Assembly (NCBI RefSeq): GCF_000972495.1
Contig: NZ_LATM01000009.1
Location: 1-64,000 of the forward strand
Reading direction: 5' to 3'
DNA from: Hymenobacter terrenus
Lineage (GTDB): Bacteria > Bacteroidota > Bacteroidia > Cytophagales > Hymenobacteraceae
Length of the DNA: 64,000 nt
Part shown: positions 8,261 to 17,361 of the stretch, in pieces
Layout of the letters: each line of letters starts with the position of its first letter
How positions within the stretch are numbered: the stretch's first letter is position 1
Program-made: the position numbers and the translations under genes
Notes under the pieces: generated by a model
Seen by the model: the letters and a program-made list of their open reading frames with translations, nothing else
Databases searched by the model: none
What the model was told of the DNA's origin: nothing

Positions 8261-10777
8261 TCACTTCCCGCGCACCACCATGGTACCCGAACCGAGGACG
8301 GGCTTCCCATCCAGGCTCAGGCCCTCGACTACGGCTTGGAAAGTGCCGCTGCCATCGGCGGTGAAGAAGTGCAGCTCGGCTTCGCCCTTGGCGTTGGTGC
8401 GCACGCTGGGGTTCCAGTAGAGGGTGCTGGTGCGCGGATCGAGGGGCGGGTTGGTGAGTAGGGCGTTATAGCGCGGCTGGTAAAACTCGCGAGCCTGGTA
8501 GAAGCCGGGAAGCTTTATCGTGGCGATGCCGGGCGCCGGGGGCAGGTCAGCGCCTTTGTACTTGGGGTCGGCCCGCTTGGTATAAATAGCAATGGCCCCA
8601 CCCGTGCCGCCAAAGATGGCCGCCTCGGGCCCTTTGAATACTTCTACCGACTCGATATCGGCAGAAGGCAGGTTGGTAATTAAATCGATATCGACCCGCT
8701 GGCCGTCCAGAATAAATAGCGGCGTGCCGCTGCCTCGGATTTGGGCCGTCATATTGGGCGGCGTACCGCTGATGGTCAGGCCCGCCACCCGGCCTTGCAG
8801 CAGCTGAAGCACCGACATGCCCGACTGGCCTTGCGGCATATTGGCAAAATCAATCACCGTGCCTCCCGTGGCCCCGTAAAGTCGGCGGGGGTCGTCGCGG
8901 GGAACGGCTTCGCGCTTGGCAGTTACGGCCACGTTGCCCAGGTTGATGTTGCGGATACCCTTTTCGGGGTGCAGGTCGAGGTCGGCGGCCTGGGCCTGGC
9001 GGCTGCGGCGTACGAAGGCGGCCACACCGGCCGGCGCGGTTGCCAGCGACGGCAGCGGGGGCAAGAGCCGCCCATCGGGAGTCGGGCCGTTATCGGGACG
9101 AATAATAACGTTGCTGCCGCCCTGCGAGCGCCGCGCCTGGAGCGTAATCACGGCCGTATCGCGCAACGGGAAGCCCAGGAAAGTAAAGCGCCCCTGGGCG
9201 TCGGTGGTAGCCGTGGTGATGTTCTTCGCGGGCCTTGTTTGCAGAAAGGTCAGCTGACTGTTGGGAATGGGGCGGTTGCCGTGCTCACTCACTACCTGCC
9301 CGGTCAGTACAATTTCCTTCTCGGGGCTGAAGCGAATAGCCGGGGCCCGCCCGGCCAGCACTTCTTTCCAGACAAACCGCCGCCAGCCCTGAGTCAACAG
9401 TAGGTCGTCGAGGGCCTGAGCCGTGGCAGCCGACTGCTCCCGGAAATAGTACCCTGGGTTTTCGATGTAGCCCACCAGGTCGGAAGTTAGCAGCAGGTTG
9501 GAGGCAATGGTTTCCGCATTGATGTCGAGAGCACTAAGACCGGCGTCGCTCACTGCTACCGAGAAGTTGGTGGCCACGGGCTGGCCCGTCGCATCGGCTA
9601 CGCGCACCGTGAGTTGCACTGGGGCGTGGGGTCCGTAGCTGGGCTGGTCGGCCGTGACGGTCATCCGCAACCCCGCCGGCCCATTCTGCACAAACGCCAA
9701 CCGCTCGCACTGCGGCTCCCCCAGCGCGTTGAACAGCGTGAAATGCACGATGCCGTTTGGGTAATTCTTCTTTGGCATGCGCCACACGGCCGGGGCGTCA
9801 GCCGTCACGGGGCGGGGCCCTGGGTAGGCCACCACACCGCGCACCTCCGTGAAGAGCTGCACCGGGCCGGAAGCCGGTGTGCCAGGCGCCCCCCGGTAGC
9901 GCGCTTCTACCAGGAAGTCCGTGCTACTTTCGACCACGTGCAGGGTGTAGCCCGTGGGCTGCACGGCCGGCAAGGGGTAGTCGGCGGAGCTGCCGTCGGG
10001 CAGGGTGAGGTGGGCATGGTAGCGTTGGCCGGCACCAGGCACGATGGCAAACCGTCCCATCCCGGCGTGACGGCTACTGAAGGCACTGACCACCACTTTA
10101 TTCTGGGCATTTAGTACCTGACCGCGCACATCGATGCTCCGGCCGCTGACATCGGTAGCTTTAACGGCTACCACACCGGGCAGCCCCTCTACCAGGTAGC
10201 CACCCTCCGGAAAAAACTGCACGTCGGGCTTGTTGGCTGCGCCCGCCGGGCCGGTGGCTTTGCGACCAGCGGCCGTGGCATTGTCGGTGGGCTCCTGCGG
10301 CCCCAGGGGCGAGGCCGGCCAGATGTTGAGGCGGCGGCTGTAAACGAAGTTGTCGCCCGCGTTGCGCATCCAGTTGGTGTAGGCGCGCAGTACATAGGTG
10401 CCGGCGGCCAAGGAGTCGGCAATATCGAGGTCGCCGCTGGCCCGGCCGCCCTGCAAGCGCAGGGTGCGGCGGGCCACTACCTTTTGCTGGGGCGAGAGCA
10501 AGTCTACATACAGCACTTGGTTGAGGGAGTCGAGCTGGTGCCGCGTGGCATCGACCACGTAGGCGCTGAACCAGATGGTTTCGCCAGTAGCGTACACCGG
10601 ACGGTCGAGGTGGAGGTAGGCTTTTTCCTGCTGGGCGGCCGAATAGAACTCGCCCAACTGGCGTGCAATCCGCTCAACTAACCCCTCATCGGTGGGCTGC
10701 GGGCGAAAAGCCGTTAGCGCCACGCCACTAGCCAGCAAGACGGCCAGAACCCCAGTTTGCACTCGCACTACTTTCAT
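8261..10777 (-). CDS. Macroglobulin (MG2) and TonB-plug domain protein without a beta-barrel
   Basis: An 838-residue exported protein. A signal peptide covers about residues 1-25 after the ATG at 10777; an upstream ATG at 10855 would add 26 residues that break the signal. Domains in order: an alpha-2-macroglobulin MG2-type domain (EKAYLHLDRPVYATGETIWF, about 50-160), further immunoglobulin-like repeats, a carboxypeptidase-regulatory-like domain near 490-560 (GNRPIPNSQ, TTDAQGRFTFLG), and a TonB-dependent receptor plug near 655-745 (VLQLLQGRVAGL, IRGSGTPLFILDGQ, ESVEVFKGPEAAIFG). The C-terminus is another Ig-like module and there is no outer-membrane barrel. This combination occurs in Bacteroidota, but its role is unclear; a periplasmic or surface-associated partner of an outer-membrane system is an inference. 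Confidence 0.8.
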   Translation of the reverse strand: MKVVRVQTGVLAVLLASGVALTAFRPQPTDEGLVERIARQLGEFYSAAQQEKAYLHLDRPVYATGETIWFSAYVVDATRHQLDSLNQVLYVDLLSPQQKVVARRTLRLQGGRASGDLDIADSLAAGTYVLRAYTNWMRNAGDNFVYSRRLNIWPASPLGPQEPTDNATAAGRKATGPAGAANKPDVQFFPEGGYLVEGLPGVVAVKATDVSGRSIDVRGQVLNAQNKVVVSAFSSRHAGMGRFAIVPGAGQRYHAHLTLPDGSSADYPLPAVQPTGYTLHVVESSTDFLVEARYRGAPGTPASGPVQLFTEVRGVVAYPGPRPVTADAPAVWRMPKKNYPNGIVHFTLFNALGEPQCERLAFVQNGPAGLRMTVTADQPSYGPHAPVQLTVRVADATGQPVATNFSVAVSDAGLSALDINAETIASNLLLTSDLVGYIENPGYYFREQSAATAQALDDLLLTQGWRRFVWKEVLAGRAPAIRFSPEKEIVLTGQVVSEHGNRPIPNSQLTFLQTRPAKNITTATTDAQGRFTFLGFPLRDTAVITLQARRSQGGSNVIIRPDNGPTPDGRLLPPLPSLATAPAGVAAFVRRSRQAQAADLDLHPEKGIRNINLGNVAVTAKREAVPRDDPRRLYGATGGTVIDFANMPQGQSGMSVLQLLQGRVAGLTISGTPPNMTAQIRGSGTPLFILDGQRVDIDLITNLPSADIESVEVFKGPEAAIFGGTGGAIAIYTKRADPKYKGADLPPAPGIATIKLPGFYQAREFYQPRYNALLTNPPLDPRTSTLYWNPSVRTNAKGEAELHFFTADGSGTFQAVVEGLSLDGKPVLGSGTMVVRGK

Positions 10778-10990
10778 GTTGACTTTCTGTCGAAAACAGC
10801 CAGTTCTAATTACTGAACCAGCCGCTGGATTACAACGCAAAGATGGCGAAGCCATGAAGCCCGAACACTACGCCCCGCCTCCCGCGAGTGGTTTCGAGAC
10901 GGCAGCCCCACCCCTACCGGCGGGGGCAACTCCGGTTTAGCCGGGTTTTTGCTGCTCTTGTGAAAGACTCTACTTGGTGAAAGCTCCGGC

Positions 10991-11821
10991 CTACTCTTTC
11001 TCAAAGATGGCCGACACCCAACTGCGCAGCGTGCGATGCTCCCTGTACCGCAAGCGGTGACGGGCGGCCTCGGCGGTGATTTTGGCCAAGTCTTCCTCAT
11101 AAAACCCGCTGAACAGGATGAGCTGGCCACTGGGCAGCAGGCGCGCATACTCGTGCATGTCTTCGAGCAGCACGTTGCGGTTGATATTGGCCAAGATGAG
11201 GTCGAAAGGCTCTTCATGGGCCAGGGTTTCGACCCCACCCAAACGGCACTCAATGGCGTGGCACTGATTTTCGGCGGCGTTGTCGCGGGCGTTTTCCACG
11301 GTCCAGGGCTCGGTATCAACGGCCAGCACCTGGCGGGCGCCCAGCATTTCGGCCATGATGGCCAAAATGCCCGTACCGGTGCCCATGTCGAGCACGCGCA
11401 GGCCTTTATGGTCAACGTTAAGCTGGTTTTCTATCATCAGCGCGGTGGTTTCGTGGTGGCCGGTGCCGAACGACATGCGCGGCATGATGACGATGTCGTA
11501 GTCGACGCCGGCCGGCTTGGGATGGAACGGAGCCCGCACCGAAACCCGGTCAGCAATGATGAGCGGCTGGAAATTCTTCTCCCATTCGGCGTTCCAGTTC
11601 TGGCGGGTGATGATGCGGTGCGAGTGGTTCAGCTCGCCGATACCGGCGTAGCGGCTCATGATTTCGGCCACGGCGTCGGGGTTGAAGGCGTCTTCGGTAG
11701 TGTAAGCGCAAAAGCCCGCGTCGTTATCCTCAAAAGTATCGAAGCCTACTTCGGCCAGTTCGGCTACCAGAATATCAGCCAGCTCCCGCGGGGCTTCAAC
11801 GGTCAGTTCAATAAAATCCAT
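10991..11821 (-). CDS. prmA: Ribosomal protein L11 methyltransferase PrmA
   Basis: A 276-residue SAM-dependent methyltransferase. The class I motif DMGTGTGILAIMAEMLGA is followed by the acidic AVDTEPWTVENARDNA strand end. The substrate-side motif LILANINRNVLLED is a variant of the (D/N)PPY-like loop of PrmA. The N-terminal region (first 90 residues) is the small L11-recognition domain. PrmA trimethylates ribosomal protein L11 in the cytoplasm. Length agrees with Bacteroidota PrmA (about 275). In many Bacteroidota prmA lies beside tpiA; here tpiA is 5.5 kb away on the same strand, so the pairing has been interrupted by other genes. Confidence 0.93.
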   Translation of the reverse strand: MDFIELTVEAPRELADILVAELAEVGFDTFEDNDAGFCAYTTEDAFNPDAVAEIMSRYAGIGELNHSHRIITRQNWNAEWEKNFQPLIIADRVSVRAPFHPKPAGVDYDIVIMPRMSFGTGHHETTALMIENQLNVDHKGLRVLDMGTGTGILAIMAEMLGARQVLAVDTEPWTVENARDNAAENQCHAIECRLGGVETLAHEEPFDLILANINRNVLLEDMHEYARLLPSGQLILFSGFYEEDLAKITAEAARHRLRYREHRTLRSWVSAIFEKE

Positions 11822-11956
11822 GGGCGCAGCGCGTCATAAAAAGTTAATTCCGCACAAAAGTCGCCGAAAACGAATTGTCGCGCTTCATCCCGGCCACAAC
11901 CGCGAATCAATAGCTTTATTTGTGTCAACAAATGGTTTCATCGTCATCCCCTTTTC

Positions 11957-12658
11957 ATGACTAAGATTCATCATTACCTGCTGGTCGCCCTTGCCGTGAC
12001 CAATGGCCTCAGTGCCTGTGGCAACAAAGACGCCAAGCAAACCACTCAGGTCACTGCTCCTGCGGCCCCGGCCGAAACGGCTGCGGCAACCCAACCCACC
12101 ACCGACGCCGCCGTGGCCAAGTCCGATACTGCGCAGGCCGTCACGTTCGATATCAACACGGTACCCGTAACCAGCGCGGAGCTGGGCAGTTTCCCCTATC
12201 TCGGCCCGCTGAAGGGCTACACCGTGAACACCAGTAACAGCGAAGCCTATGATTTTGAGCGCTCCTACGTGTACGACGGCAAAAACCTGGTAACCGTTGA
12301 GGGCAAGGTATCGCAACGCCTGCTGGACCACGGCGACCGCAAGGCTTCGGAGCTGATGATTCAGCGCAACTACGAGGACTTGCTCAAGACCTTGGGCGCG
12401 ACGAAGGTGCACTCGGGCAAGGTCGAGCGGGCCGCCATCGACAAGCTGGGCAACGACGAAGTCTACAAGCACGGCAAATGGGTCATCAGCACCGACCACG
12501 TAACGGATACCTACGTCATCCGGCAGAAAGACAAGGAAGTGTGGGTGCAAGTCACGCCATTGGGCAGCGACGGCAACTACGCGCTCAACGTGACCGAGCG
12601 CGCGGCCATGCCCCAGGAGGCCACAGTGATGAAAGCCGACGAGTTAAAAAAAAACTAG
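11957..12658 (+). CDS. OmpA-family lipoprotein, N-terminal part (zero frame; stops at an A9 run)
   Basis: A 233-residue open frame starting with a lipoprotein signal (lipobox LSAC, Cys at about residue 21) and an alanine/threonine-rich linker, followed by a domain of about 160 residues with no family name I can give. The frame ends at TAG (12656-12658) immediately after nine consecutive A residues at 12646-12654. The adjacent frame then continues without interruption as a complete OmpA domain (12655-12999). Read with one extra A, or with a -1 slip on the run, the two parts join smoothly (...ELKKKLDTEG...). The joined product would be about 348 residues and anchored in the outer membrane. Either the gene is broken by a single-base deletion or the joint product is made by slippage. 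Confidence 0.8.
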   Translation: MTKIHHYLLVALAVTNGLSACGNKDAKQTTQVTAPAAPAETAAATQPTTDAAVAKSDTAQAVTFDINTVPVTSAELGSFPYLGPLKGYTVNTSNSEAYDFERSYVYDGKNLVTVEGKVSQRLLDHGDRKASELMIQRNYEDLLKTLGATKVHSGKVERAAIDKLGNDEVYKHGKWVISTDHVTDTYVIRQKDKEVWVQVTPLGSDGNYALNVTERAAMPQEATVMKADELKKN

Positions 12659-12999
12659 ATACGGAAGGCCGGGCGACGCTTTACGTCAATTTCGACACCG
12701 ACCGGGCCAGCATCAAACCCGAATCGGAGCCAGTAGTGGCCGAAGTCCTGAAGCTGTTGCAGGGTAACCCGACACTACAGCTCGCCGTGGAAGGCCACAC
12801 CGACAACGTCGGCACGCCCGCTCACAATCAGCAGCTTTCCGAAGCCCGGGCCCAAGCCGTGGTAGCCGCCCTCACCAATGAAGGCATTGCAGCCAACCGC
12901 CTACAAGCCGCCGGCTTCGGCCAAAGCAAACCCTTAGCCGACAATGCCACAGAGCCCGGCAAAGCGAAAAACCGGCGCGTAGAATTAGTAAAGCGCTAA
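12655..12999 (+). CDS. OmpA-like peptidoglycan-binding domain, -1 frame continuation of the lipoprotein
   Basis: About 114 residues in the -1 frame relative to the upstream lipoprotein, with no start codon of its own near the junction. It is a full OmpA/MotB C-terminal domain: YVNFDTDRASIKPES at the first strand, GHTDNVGTPAHNQQLSEARA in the centre, and GFGQSKP...NRRVEL at the end. The central aspartate and the arginine of NRRVEL are the conserved diaminopimelate contacts. The domain holds the outer membrane to peptidoglycan in the periplasm. It would only be made if the frame is restored at the A9 run (12646-12654). A strong terminator follows 16 bases after its stop, which supports one transcription unit. 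Confidence 0.78.
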   Translation, partial: LDTEGRATLYVNFDTDRASIKPESEPVVAEVLKLLQGNPTLQLAVEGHTDNVGTPAHNQQLSEARAQAVVAALTNEGIAANRLQAAGFGQSKPLADNATEPGKAKNRRVELVKR

Positions 13000-13014
13000 T
13001 ATTGCAGCGTGAAT

Positions 13015-13047
13015 AAAGCCCTTCCACGGATTGTGGAAGGGCTTTTT
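13015..13047 (+). terminator. Intrinsic terminator after the OmpA-family gene
   Basis: A 13-bp perfect stem, AAAGCCCTTCCAC (13015-13027) with GTGGAAGGGCTTT (13033-13045), closes a 5-base loop and runs into T residues. It starts 16 bases after the OmpA-domain stop codon. Confidence 0.9.
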
Positions 13048-13415
13048 GGTTTCTTCTAGGGACTGCTTACGCTAAGGGTAGTCTCAGCAAAGCTTGGGCT
13101 ACCATGAATTGGATTACTTCAGGCAATTGAGCTTAGCAGGTAAGCCCACGTTTCGGGGTAATTCGCTTCATCGCGACAAATCCTCCAAACTCAGCAGCAT
13201 GTGGGCTAGTGCTTTTATTGTGAAGATTCACCTACCGTACGCCGTTATCTGAGTGCTGCTAACTGAATAGGACGTTCTCCAAACCATTCATAAAGGGCAA
13301 CGGGCAGGTGCTTCAGACCGTTTTCCGGCGCAACTACACACCGCTGTGCTTAGCCGGTACGCAGCAGCTCAGTATTCAGTGATTTTTGTATTATATACGC
13401 TCAATAGTTTGCTGC
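13048..13415. other. 368-base intergenic region
   Basis: No gene, RNA or repeat is apparent. It separates the OmpA-family terminator from the AraC-type regulator and should contain the regulator's promoter. Confidence 0.45.
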
Positions 13416-14552
13416 ATGACTTTACACCTTAGCTGGTATGATGACTGCGTTGCCGTTGCAATTATCAACCTGCTGCTGGCAGCCTTGCTTGTTAGCATGT
13501 TGAAAAAGGCCAGAAATCGGAAAGCAAACGTTATGCTCGCCGTCTTGATGCTGTGTCTGGCCATAAGCTTTTTGGGTGATATCCTCGGAGTTAACGATTT
13601 CTTCAAGTCTTATCCTCATTGGATGGAGTATGACCCTTTCCTGACGCTTCTATTGGGGCCTCTACTCTATAGCTACATTCTTTATCAGACTCGCCCCGGC
13701 TTTAGGTTGCGGCTCCGGCATCTGCTGCACCTGTTGCCTTTGCTCATTTATTTCCTGTTACTTTGGGAGTTCTATACGAGTGGCTCGTCTATTAAACTCG
13801 CTTATCTCAAGCAAGGGAACAGGTCAAATATTCCACATTATGATTTGGCATCTTATTTCAAGGAAGCGCAATTGTTTTTGTATGGGGTAGTCTGCTACCG
13901 CCTGCTCCTACAGCATGGGCGCGTCATTCAGGAGGTGGCCTCTGCGGTTGAAAACCGGCAATTGCACTGGCTGCGGAATTTATTACTAATGGCTACGATA
14001 CTATTCGTTGCCTGGCTGATAGTCAACGAAACAAACCATACGACCTATATCCTGGGGCTGACCTTATTGGGTTTTAGCTACTGGGTCAGCTACCACGCCA
14101 TCGCCCAAGAATACGTTTTTGGGCAAGCCGAGGCGGCAGCTGTTCAGCTTATTGTTCTGGAGAATGAGCAGGAAAAGGAAGTACGCTACCGTAACTCGAC
14201 CTTGACCCCAGAGGATATGCAAGTCCTGATGGCGCGAATCGCGACGCACATGGATGAGGCGAAGTCTTACCTCAATAATGAGTTGTCCTTAACTGCGCTA
14301 GCCGAACAATTAGAGCTTAACCCCAATCATCTGTCTCAAGTCTTGAACGAAGGCTTCGGCGAGAGCTTCTATAAGTTCGTGAACCGCTACCGGGTCGAGG
14401 AAAGTAAGCGCCTGTTGCGCGACCCCGCTTGCGCACATTACAACATGCTCGGCATCGCCTACCAGGCCGGATTCAATGCCAAATCCACCTTTTACAAGGC
14501 TTTCAAAGACATTGTGGGCTGTTCACCATCTGAATTTGCAAAAAACAGTTAA
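13416..14552 (+). CDS. Membrane-bound AraC-type helix-turn-helix transcriptional regulator
   Basis: About 378 residues. The N-terminal 225 residues contain roughly seven hydrophobic helices (for example VAVAIINLLLAALLV, FLTLLLGPLLYSYILY, LLHLLPLLIYFLLLW). The C-terminal 110 residues form an AraC/XylS DNA-binding domain with two helix-turn-helix units: LSLTALAEQLELNPNHLSQVL and YNMLGIAYQAGFNAKSTFYKAF, ending in GCSPSEF. This membrane-sensor layout is common in Bacteroidota and suggests that an extracellular or membrane signal controls DNA binding directly. The ATG at 13416 is preferred; a TTG at 13386 would add ten residues. Base composition is lower in GC than the neighbours. Target genes are unknown. 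Confidence 0.85.
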   Translation: MTLHLSWYDDCVAVAIINLLLAALLVSMLKKARNRKANVMLAVLMLCLAISFLGDILGVNDFFKSYPHWMEYDPFLTLLLGPLLYSYILYQTRPGFRLRLRHLLHLLPLLIYFLLLWEFYTSGSSIKLAYLKQGNRSNIPHYDLASYFKEAQLFLYGVVCYRLLLQHGRVIQEVASAVENRQLHWLRNLLLMATILFVAWLIVNETNHTTYILGLTLLGFSYWVSYHAIAQEYVFGQAEAAAVQLIVLENEQEKEVRYRNSTLTPEDMQVLMARIATHMDEAKSYLNNELSLTALAEQLELNPNHLSQVLNEGFGESFYKFVNRYRVEESKRLLRDPACAHYNMLGIAYQAGFNAKSTFYKAFKDIVGCSPSEFAKNS

Positions 14553-14697
14553 CCCTTTCATATCAGGTGGTTACCTATCCACCTAAGTGTACGTGGACAG
14601 CTGTCTGTCCGTTTGTTATTCGGCTAAGCTTACGTAGACGATAGCCGGTTTTTTTGCGGGAAGCTTTGGGTTCTGATTCATCCAAACCACACCCCGT

Positions 14698-16704
14698 ATG
14701 AAAAACCTATTTCGCTTCTGCTGCCTGCTCGCGGCGGGCTCCTCGCTTAGTCTGAGCACGGCGGCCCAGCCGCTTGTGAAGTCGTCCGCCATCAAGCCGG
14801 ATGCAGCCCAGCACTGTGCGGCTGCCCACCTAGTGGCTGCGGCCCAACGGCCCCTTACCACCGTGCGCCACCGGCAGCAAATGGAGCGCTACGACATCAA
14901 CTATTATAAGCTGGACCTAGCCCTGGAAAACACATCTGTCGATGTCGCGGGATCAGTGCGCATCCAGGCTCGTAATGGCACAACAAACCTCGATACGCTG
15001 GCCTTCGAACTCTATCCTACTTACACCATTGACTCGGTGGTGGTGGAGGGGCGCCGGGCCACCGGTATGCGTCGAGTCGCGGGCGATGTTAGCGTCGGGC
15101 TGGGGGTGGCCGTACCTACGAGGCAGTTGTTCAATGCCCTCATCTACTACCACGGCACGGCGCCCAGCACCGGACCGCGCAGTGCCTTGAAGACGAACCA
15201 GGATGCCACTTCCGGTGTGAACGTGACCTGGAGCCTCAGCCAGCCCTTCTTTTCGTACGAGTGGTTCCCGTGCAAGCAAGTACTCACCGATAAGGCCGAC
15301 TCAGTAGACGTGTGGGTGACGACGAGTCGCCTGAACAAGGTAGGCTCGAACGGATTGTTGGAGCGGGTGACGCCGCTGCCTGGCAACAAAAGCCGCTACG
15401 AGTGGAAGTCCCGCAATCCGATTGCCTACTACCTCATTTCGGTAGCTGTGGCCCCTTACGTGGAATACGTTAACTATGCCAGCCCCACCGGCGGCCCGCG
15501 CATTCCCACCCTTAACTATCTCTACAACCAAGCGGCCATCGACCAAGCACAGCCGCAACTGGACCTGGTGCCGACCATGATTGAGAACTTCTCCAATCTG
15601 GTGGGCCTGTACCCCTTCGCGAATGAGAAATATGGGCACAGTCTTGTGCCTGAGTCGCCGGGAACAGCAGTAGAAAACCAGACCATGACGACAATAAGTA
15701 CCTTTGATGACGTCCTGCTCGTAGCCCATGAGCTGTTTCACCAATGGTTTGGCGATAATGTAACGTGCGCCTCCTGGCAGGATATGTGGCTCAACGAGGG
15801 TTTCGCTACCTATGGCTCTTATCTAGCGCTACAAACCTTGTCCCCCACAGACGCGCAGATGTTCTTAGACCAAGGCAGCGGGCTGGTATTATCCGAAACT
15901 GGCGGCAGCGTTCAGGTGCCAGATACGATGGATGTGGAGCGCATCTTCGACCAGCGCCTGAGCTACGCCAAAGGGGCCTTTGTGGTGCACATGCTGCGCT
16001 ATCTGTTAAATGACGATGCGAAGTTCTTCCGGGCCCTGCGCACCTACCAGAGCACCTACGCCGGCCGCACGGCTCGCACCCGCGACCTGCAACGCATCTT
16101 TGAGGCTGAGGCCGGCCGTTCGCTGCAATATTTCTTCGATCAGTGGTACGAAGGCGAAGGCTATCCCAGCTTCGAGGTGCGCTGGAACCAAGTCGGCAAC
16201 ACGCTCTATGTGCGCACGAACGAAACCACGTCCATGCCGACCGTCACGCCCTTTTTCGATACGGACGTGGACTACCAACTCACTTATACCGATGGCACCA
16301 TGCAAACCGTACGCCTGCGCCAGGGCCAGCCGCTATCCGGTTTCAGTGTGCCCGTCACGGGTACGGTTGCCAGCCTTATCGTAGACCCCAATCAATGGAT
16401 TCTCAACGGCGTCGGCAGTATTACGCGCGACAATACGCTGGTGCTTTCTACACCTCAGGCCGTTGCTGCCAGGCGTTTACAGGCTTACCCAAATCCTTGC
16501 CGTGAGCAGCTACAACTACCGCAAGCGCTGAATCAGGCGGCGGAGGCTGAAATAGGTGACGCCGTCGGGCGGGTGGTGTTCCGTCAACACCTGACCCCGA
16601 GTACCACCCGCATTGATACCAGTCAACTACAGCCGGGCTTGTATTATCTGCGCCTGACCACTGCCAAAGGCAATATCAGCGAAATGCGTTTTGTCAGAGA
16701 ATAA
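14698..16704 (+). CDS. Secreted M1-family zinc aminopeptidase with T9SS sorting domain
   Basis: A 668-residue exported metallopeptidase. A signal peptide occupies about residues 1-24. The gluzincin zinc site is intact: H344-E-L-F-H348 and E367 in the WLNEGFATY segment. The substrate-binding GxMEN loop appears upstream in the variant form GTAVENQ. The C-terminal 75 or so residues are a type A T9SS sorting domain (LQAYPNPCREQL at the start, QPGLYYLRLTT near the end), so the enzyme should cross the outer membrane and be attached to the surface or released. The likely role is trimming of external peptides. It converges with the small secreted-protein gene at 16858. Confidence 0.93.
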   Translation: MKNLFRFCCLLAAGSSLSLSTAAQPLVKSSAIKPDAAQHCAAAHLVAAAQRPLTTVRHRQQMERYDINYYKLDLALENTSVDVAGSVRIQARNGTTNLDTLAFELYPTYTIDSVVVEGRRATGMRRVAGDVSVGLGVAVPTRQLFNALIYYHGTAPSTGPRSALKTNQDATSGVNVTWSLSQPFFSYEWFPCKQVLTDKADSVDVWVTTSRLNKVGSNGLLERVTPLPGNKSRYEWKSRNPIAYYLISVAVAPYVEYVNYASPTGGPRIPTLNYLYNQAAIDQAQPQLDLVPTMIENFSNLVGLYPFANEKYGHSLVPESPGTAVENQTMTTISTFDDVLLVAHELFHQWFGDNVTCASWQDMWLNEGFATYGSYLALQTLSPTDAQMFLDQGSGLVLSETGGSVQVPDTMDVERIFDQRLSYAKGAFVVHMLRYLLNDDAKFFRALRTYQSTYAGRTARTRDLQRIFEAEAGRSLQYFFDQWYEGEGYPSFEVRWNQVGNTLYVRTNETTSMPTVTPFFDTDVDYQLTYTDGTMQTVRLRQGQPLSGFSVPVTGTVASLIVDPNQWILNGVGSITRDNTLVLSTPQAVAARRLQAYPNPCREQLQLPQALNQAAEAEIGDAVGRVVFRQHLTPSTTRIDTSQLQPGLYYLRLTTAKGNISEMRFVRE

Positions 16705-16772
16705 GACGCTGGGTAGTCTCTCAGAAGCCGTTCGGGTTTGAGCCAGAGGCCGCTTGTCTACCAAGTCCTGTA

Positions 16773-16847
16773 TCAGCAAATAGAGCAGTTAGCACGTTAA
16801 GAGTCTTTTGGCAAGCTCCTTAATGCCCTAGCTGCTCTATTTGCTGA
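16773..16847. repeat. Imperfect long hairpin between convergent genes
   Basis: TCAGCAAATAGAGCAG (16773-16788) is repeated inverted at 16832-16847, and the pairing extends a few bases inward through a G-U pair. It lies between the convergent M1 peptidase and the small secreted-protein gene, where a bidirectional transcript end is expected. There is no T-run, so it may act by structure alone or be a small mobile palindrome. Confidence 0.55.
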
Positions 16848-16857
16848 GACTAACCCG

Positions 16858-17241
16858 CTACTGCTTGCAGCCGGCAAATGAGCGCACCGTGGTGTAGTGA
16901 ATTGCGAAGTCCGCCTTGCCCCGGTCGGGTGTTACGAACAGCACATAGTCGGCGAAGTCGCGGGCGGGAGCGTCGGCCCAGAGCCCGGCGCGGTCGGCAA
17001 AGAGCTTGTTGTTTTCCTTGAAAACGAGCAGGTCGGCAAAGGCTTCCTCGGGCTCCACGTACACGGTACCGAAGCAGTAGCTGCGCCGGCTGGGGTCGGT
17101 TTCGAGGTAAACGGAGCCGTATATTTTGCACGGCTCCAGCGAACCAGTAGCGTGAATTCGGGCTACTTGCGGCGCAGCAGCAGCGGAGTGATGAGCGGGC
17201 GCAGCCGCCAGCAAAGCCGTAAGCAGAAAGGAAAAGAACAT
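16858..17241 (-). CDS. Small secreted protein, DUF6150-like
   Basis: A 127-residue protein with a signal peptide (MFFSFLLTALLAAAPAHHS). The mature part has repeated short segments: ARIHATGS, GSVYLETDPSRRSYCFGTVYV, ADLLVFKENNKLFADRAGLW, and a final RGKADFAIHYT. This pattern of an alternating 'tyrosine/valine then aDLxVyk' motif resembles a small Bacteroidota family I believe is DUF6150, but I cannot confirm the name. Three cysteines lie in the mature region. The ATG at 17241 places the signal at the N-terminus; upstream in-frame starts only add arginine-rich sequence. Function unknown. It precedes no same-strand gene within an operon-like distance. Confidence 0.7.
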   Translation of the reverse strand: MFFSFLLTALLAAAPAHHSAAAAPQVARIHATGSLEPCKIYGSVYLETDPSRRSYCFGTVYVEPEEAFADLLVFKENNKLFADRAGLWADAPARDFADYVLFVTPDRGKADFAIHYTTVRSFAGCKQ

Positions 17242-17285
17242 AGTCGGAGCAGCAGGATGTTGCGAGGAATAACGCCGGACTGGCC

Positions 17286-17359
17286 GTAACGCGAACTTCA
17301 CAGCCCACGCCCGACGCAACCTTAACGACGCGGAAACGAGAACGCAAAGTTCGCGCTAG
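17286..17359. repeat. Dispersed inverted repeat, GTAGCGCGAACT family, copy 1
   Basis: GTAACGCGAACTT at 17286-17298 and AAGTTCGCGCTAG at 17347-17359 form inverted ends with two mismatches around a 48-base interior. The ends match those of the elements at 19396 and 41885. It overlaps the region between tpiA and the small secreted-protein gene; the right end lies 3 bases from the tpiA stop. Confidence 0.6.
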
Positions 17360-17361
17360 TT

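Noticed and set aside
12478..12999. A separate OmpA-domain gene with its own start at 12478
   Set aside because: The first 60 residues of that frame are a shadow of the lipoprotein gene; only the part after about 12655 is a true domain, so a frame change at the A9 run is the better explanation.
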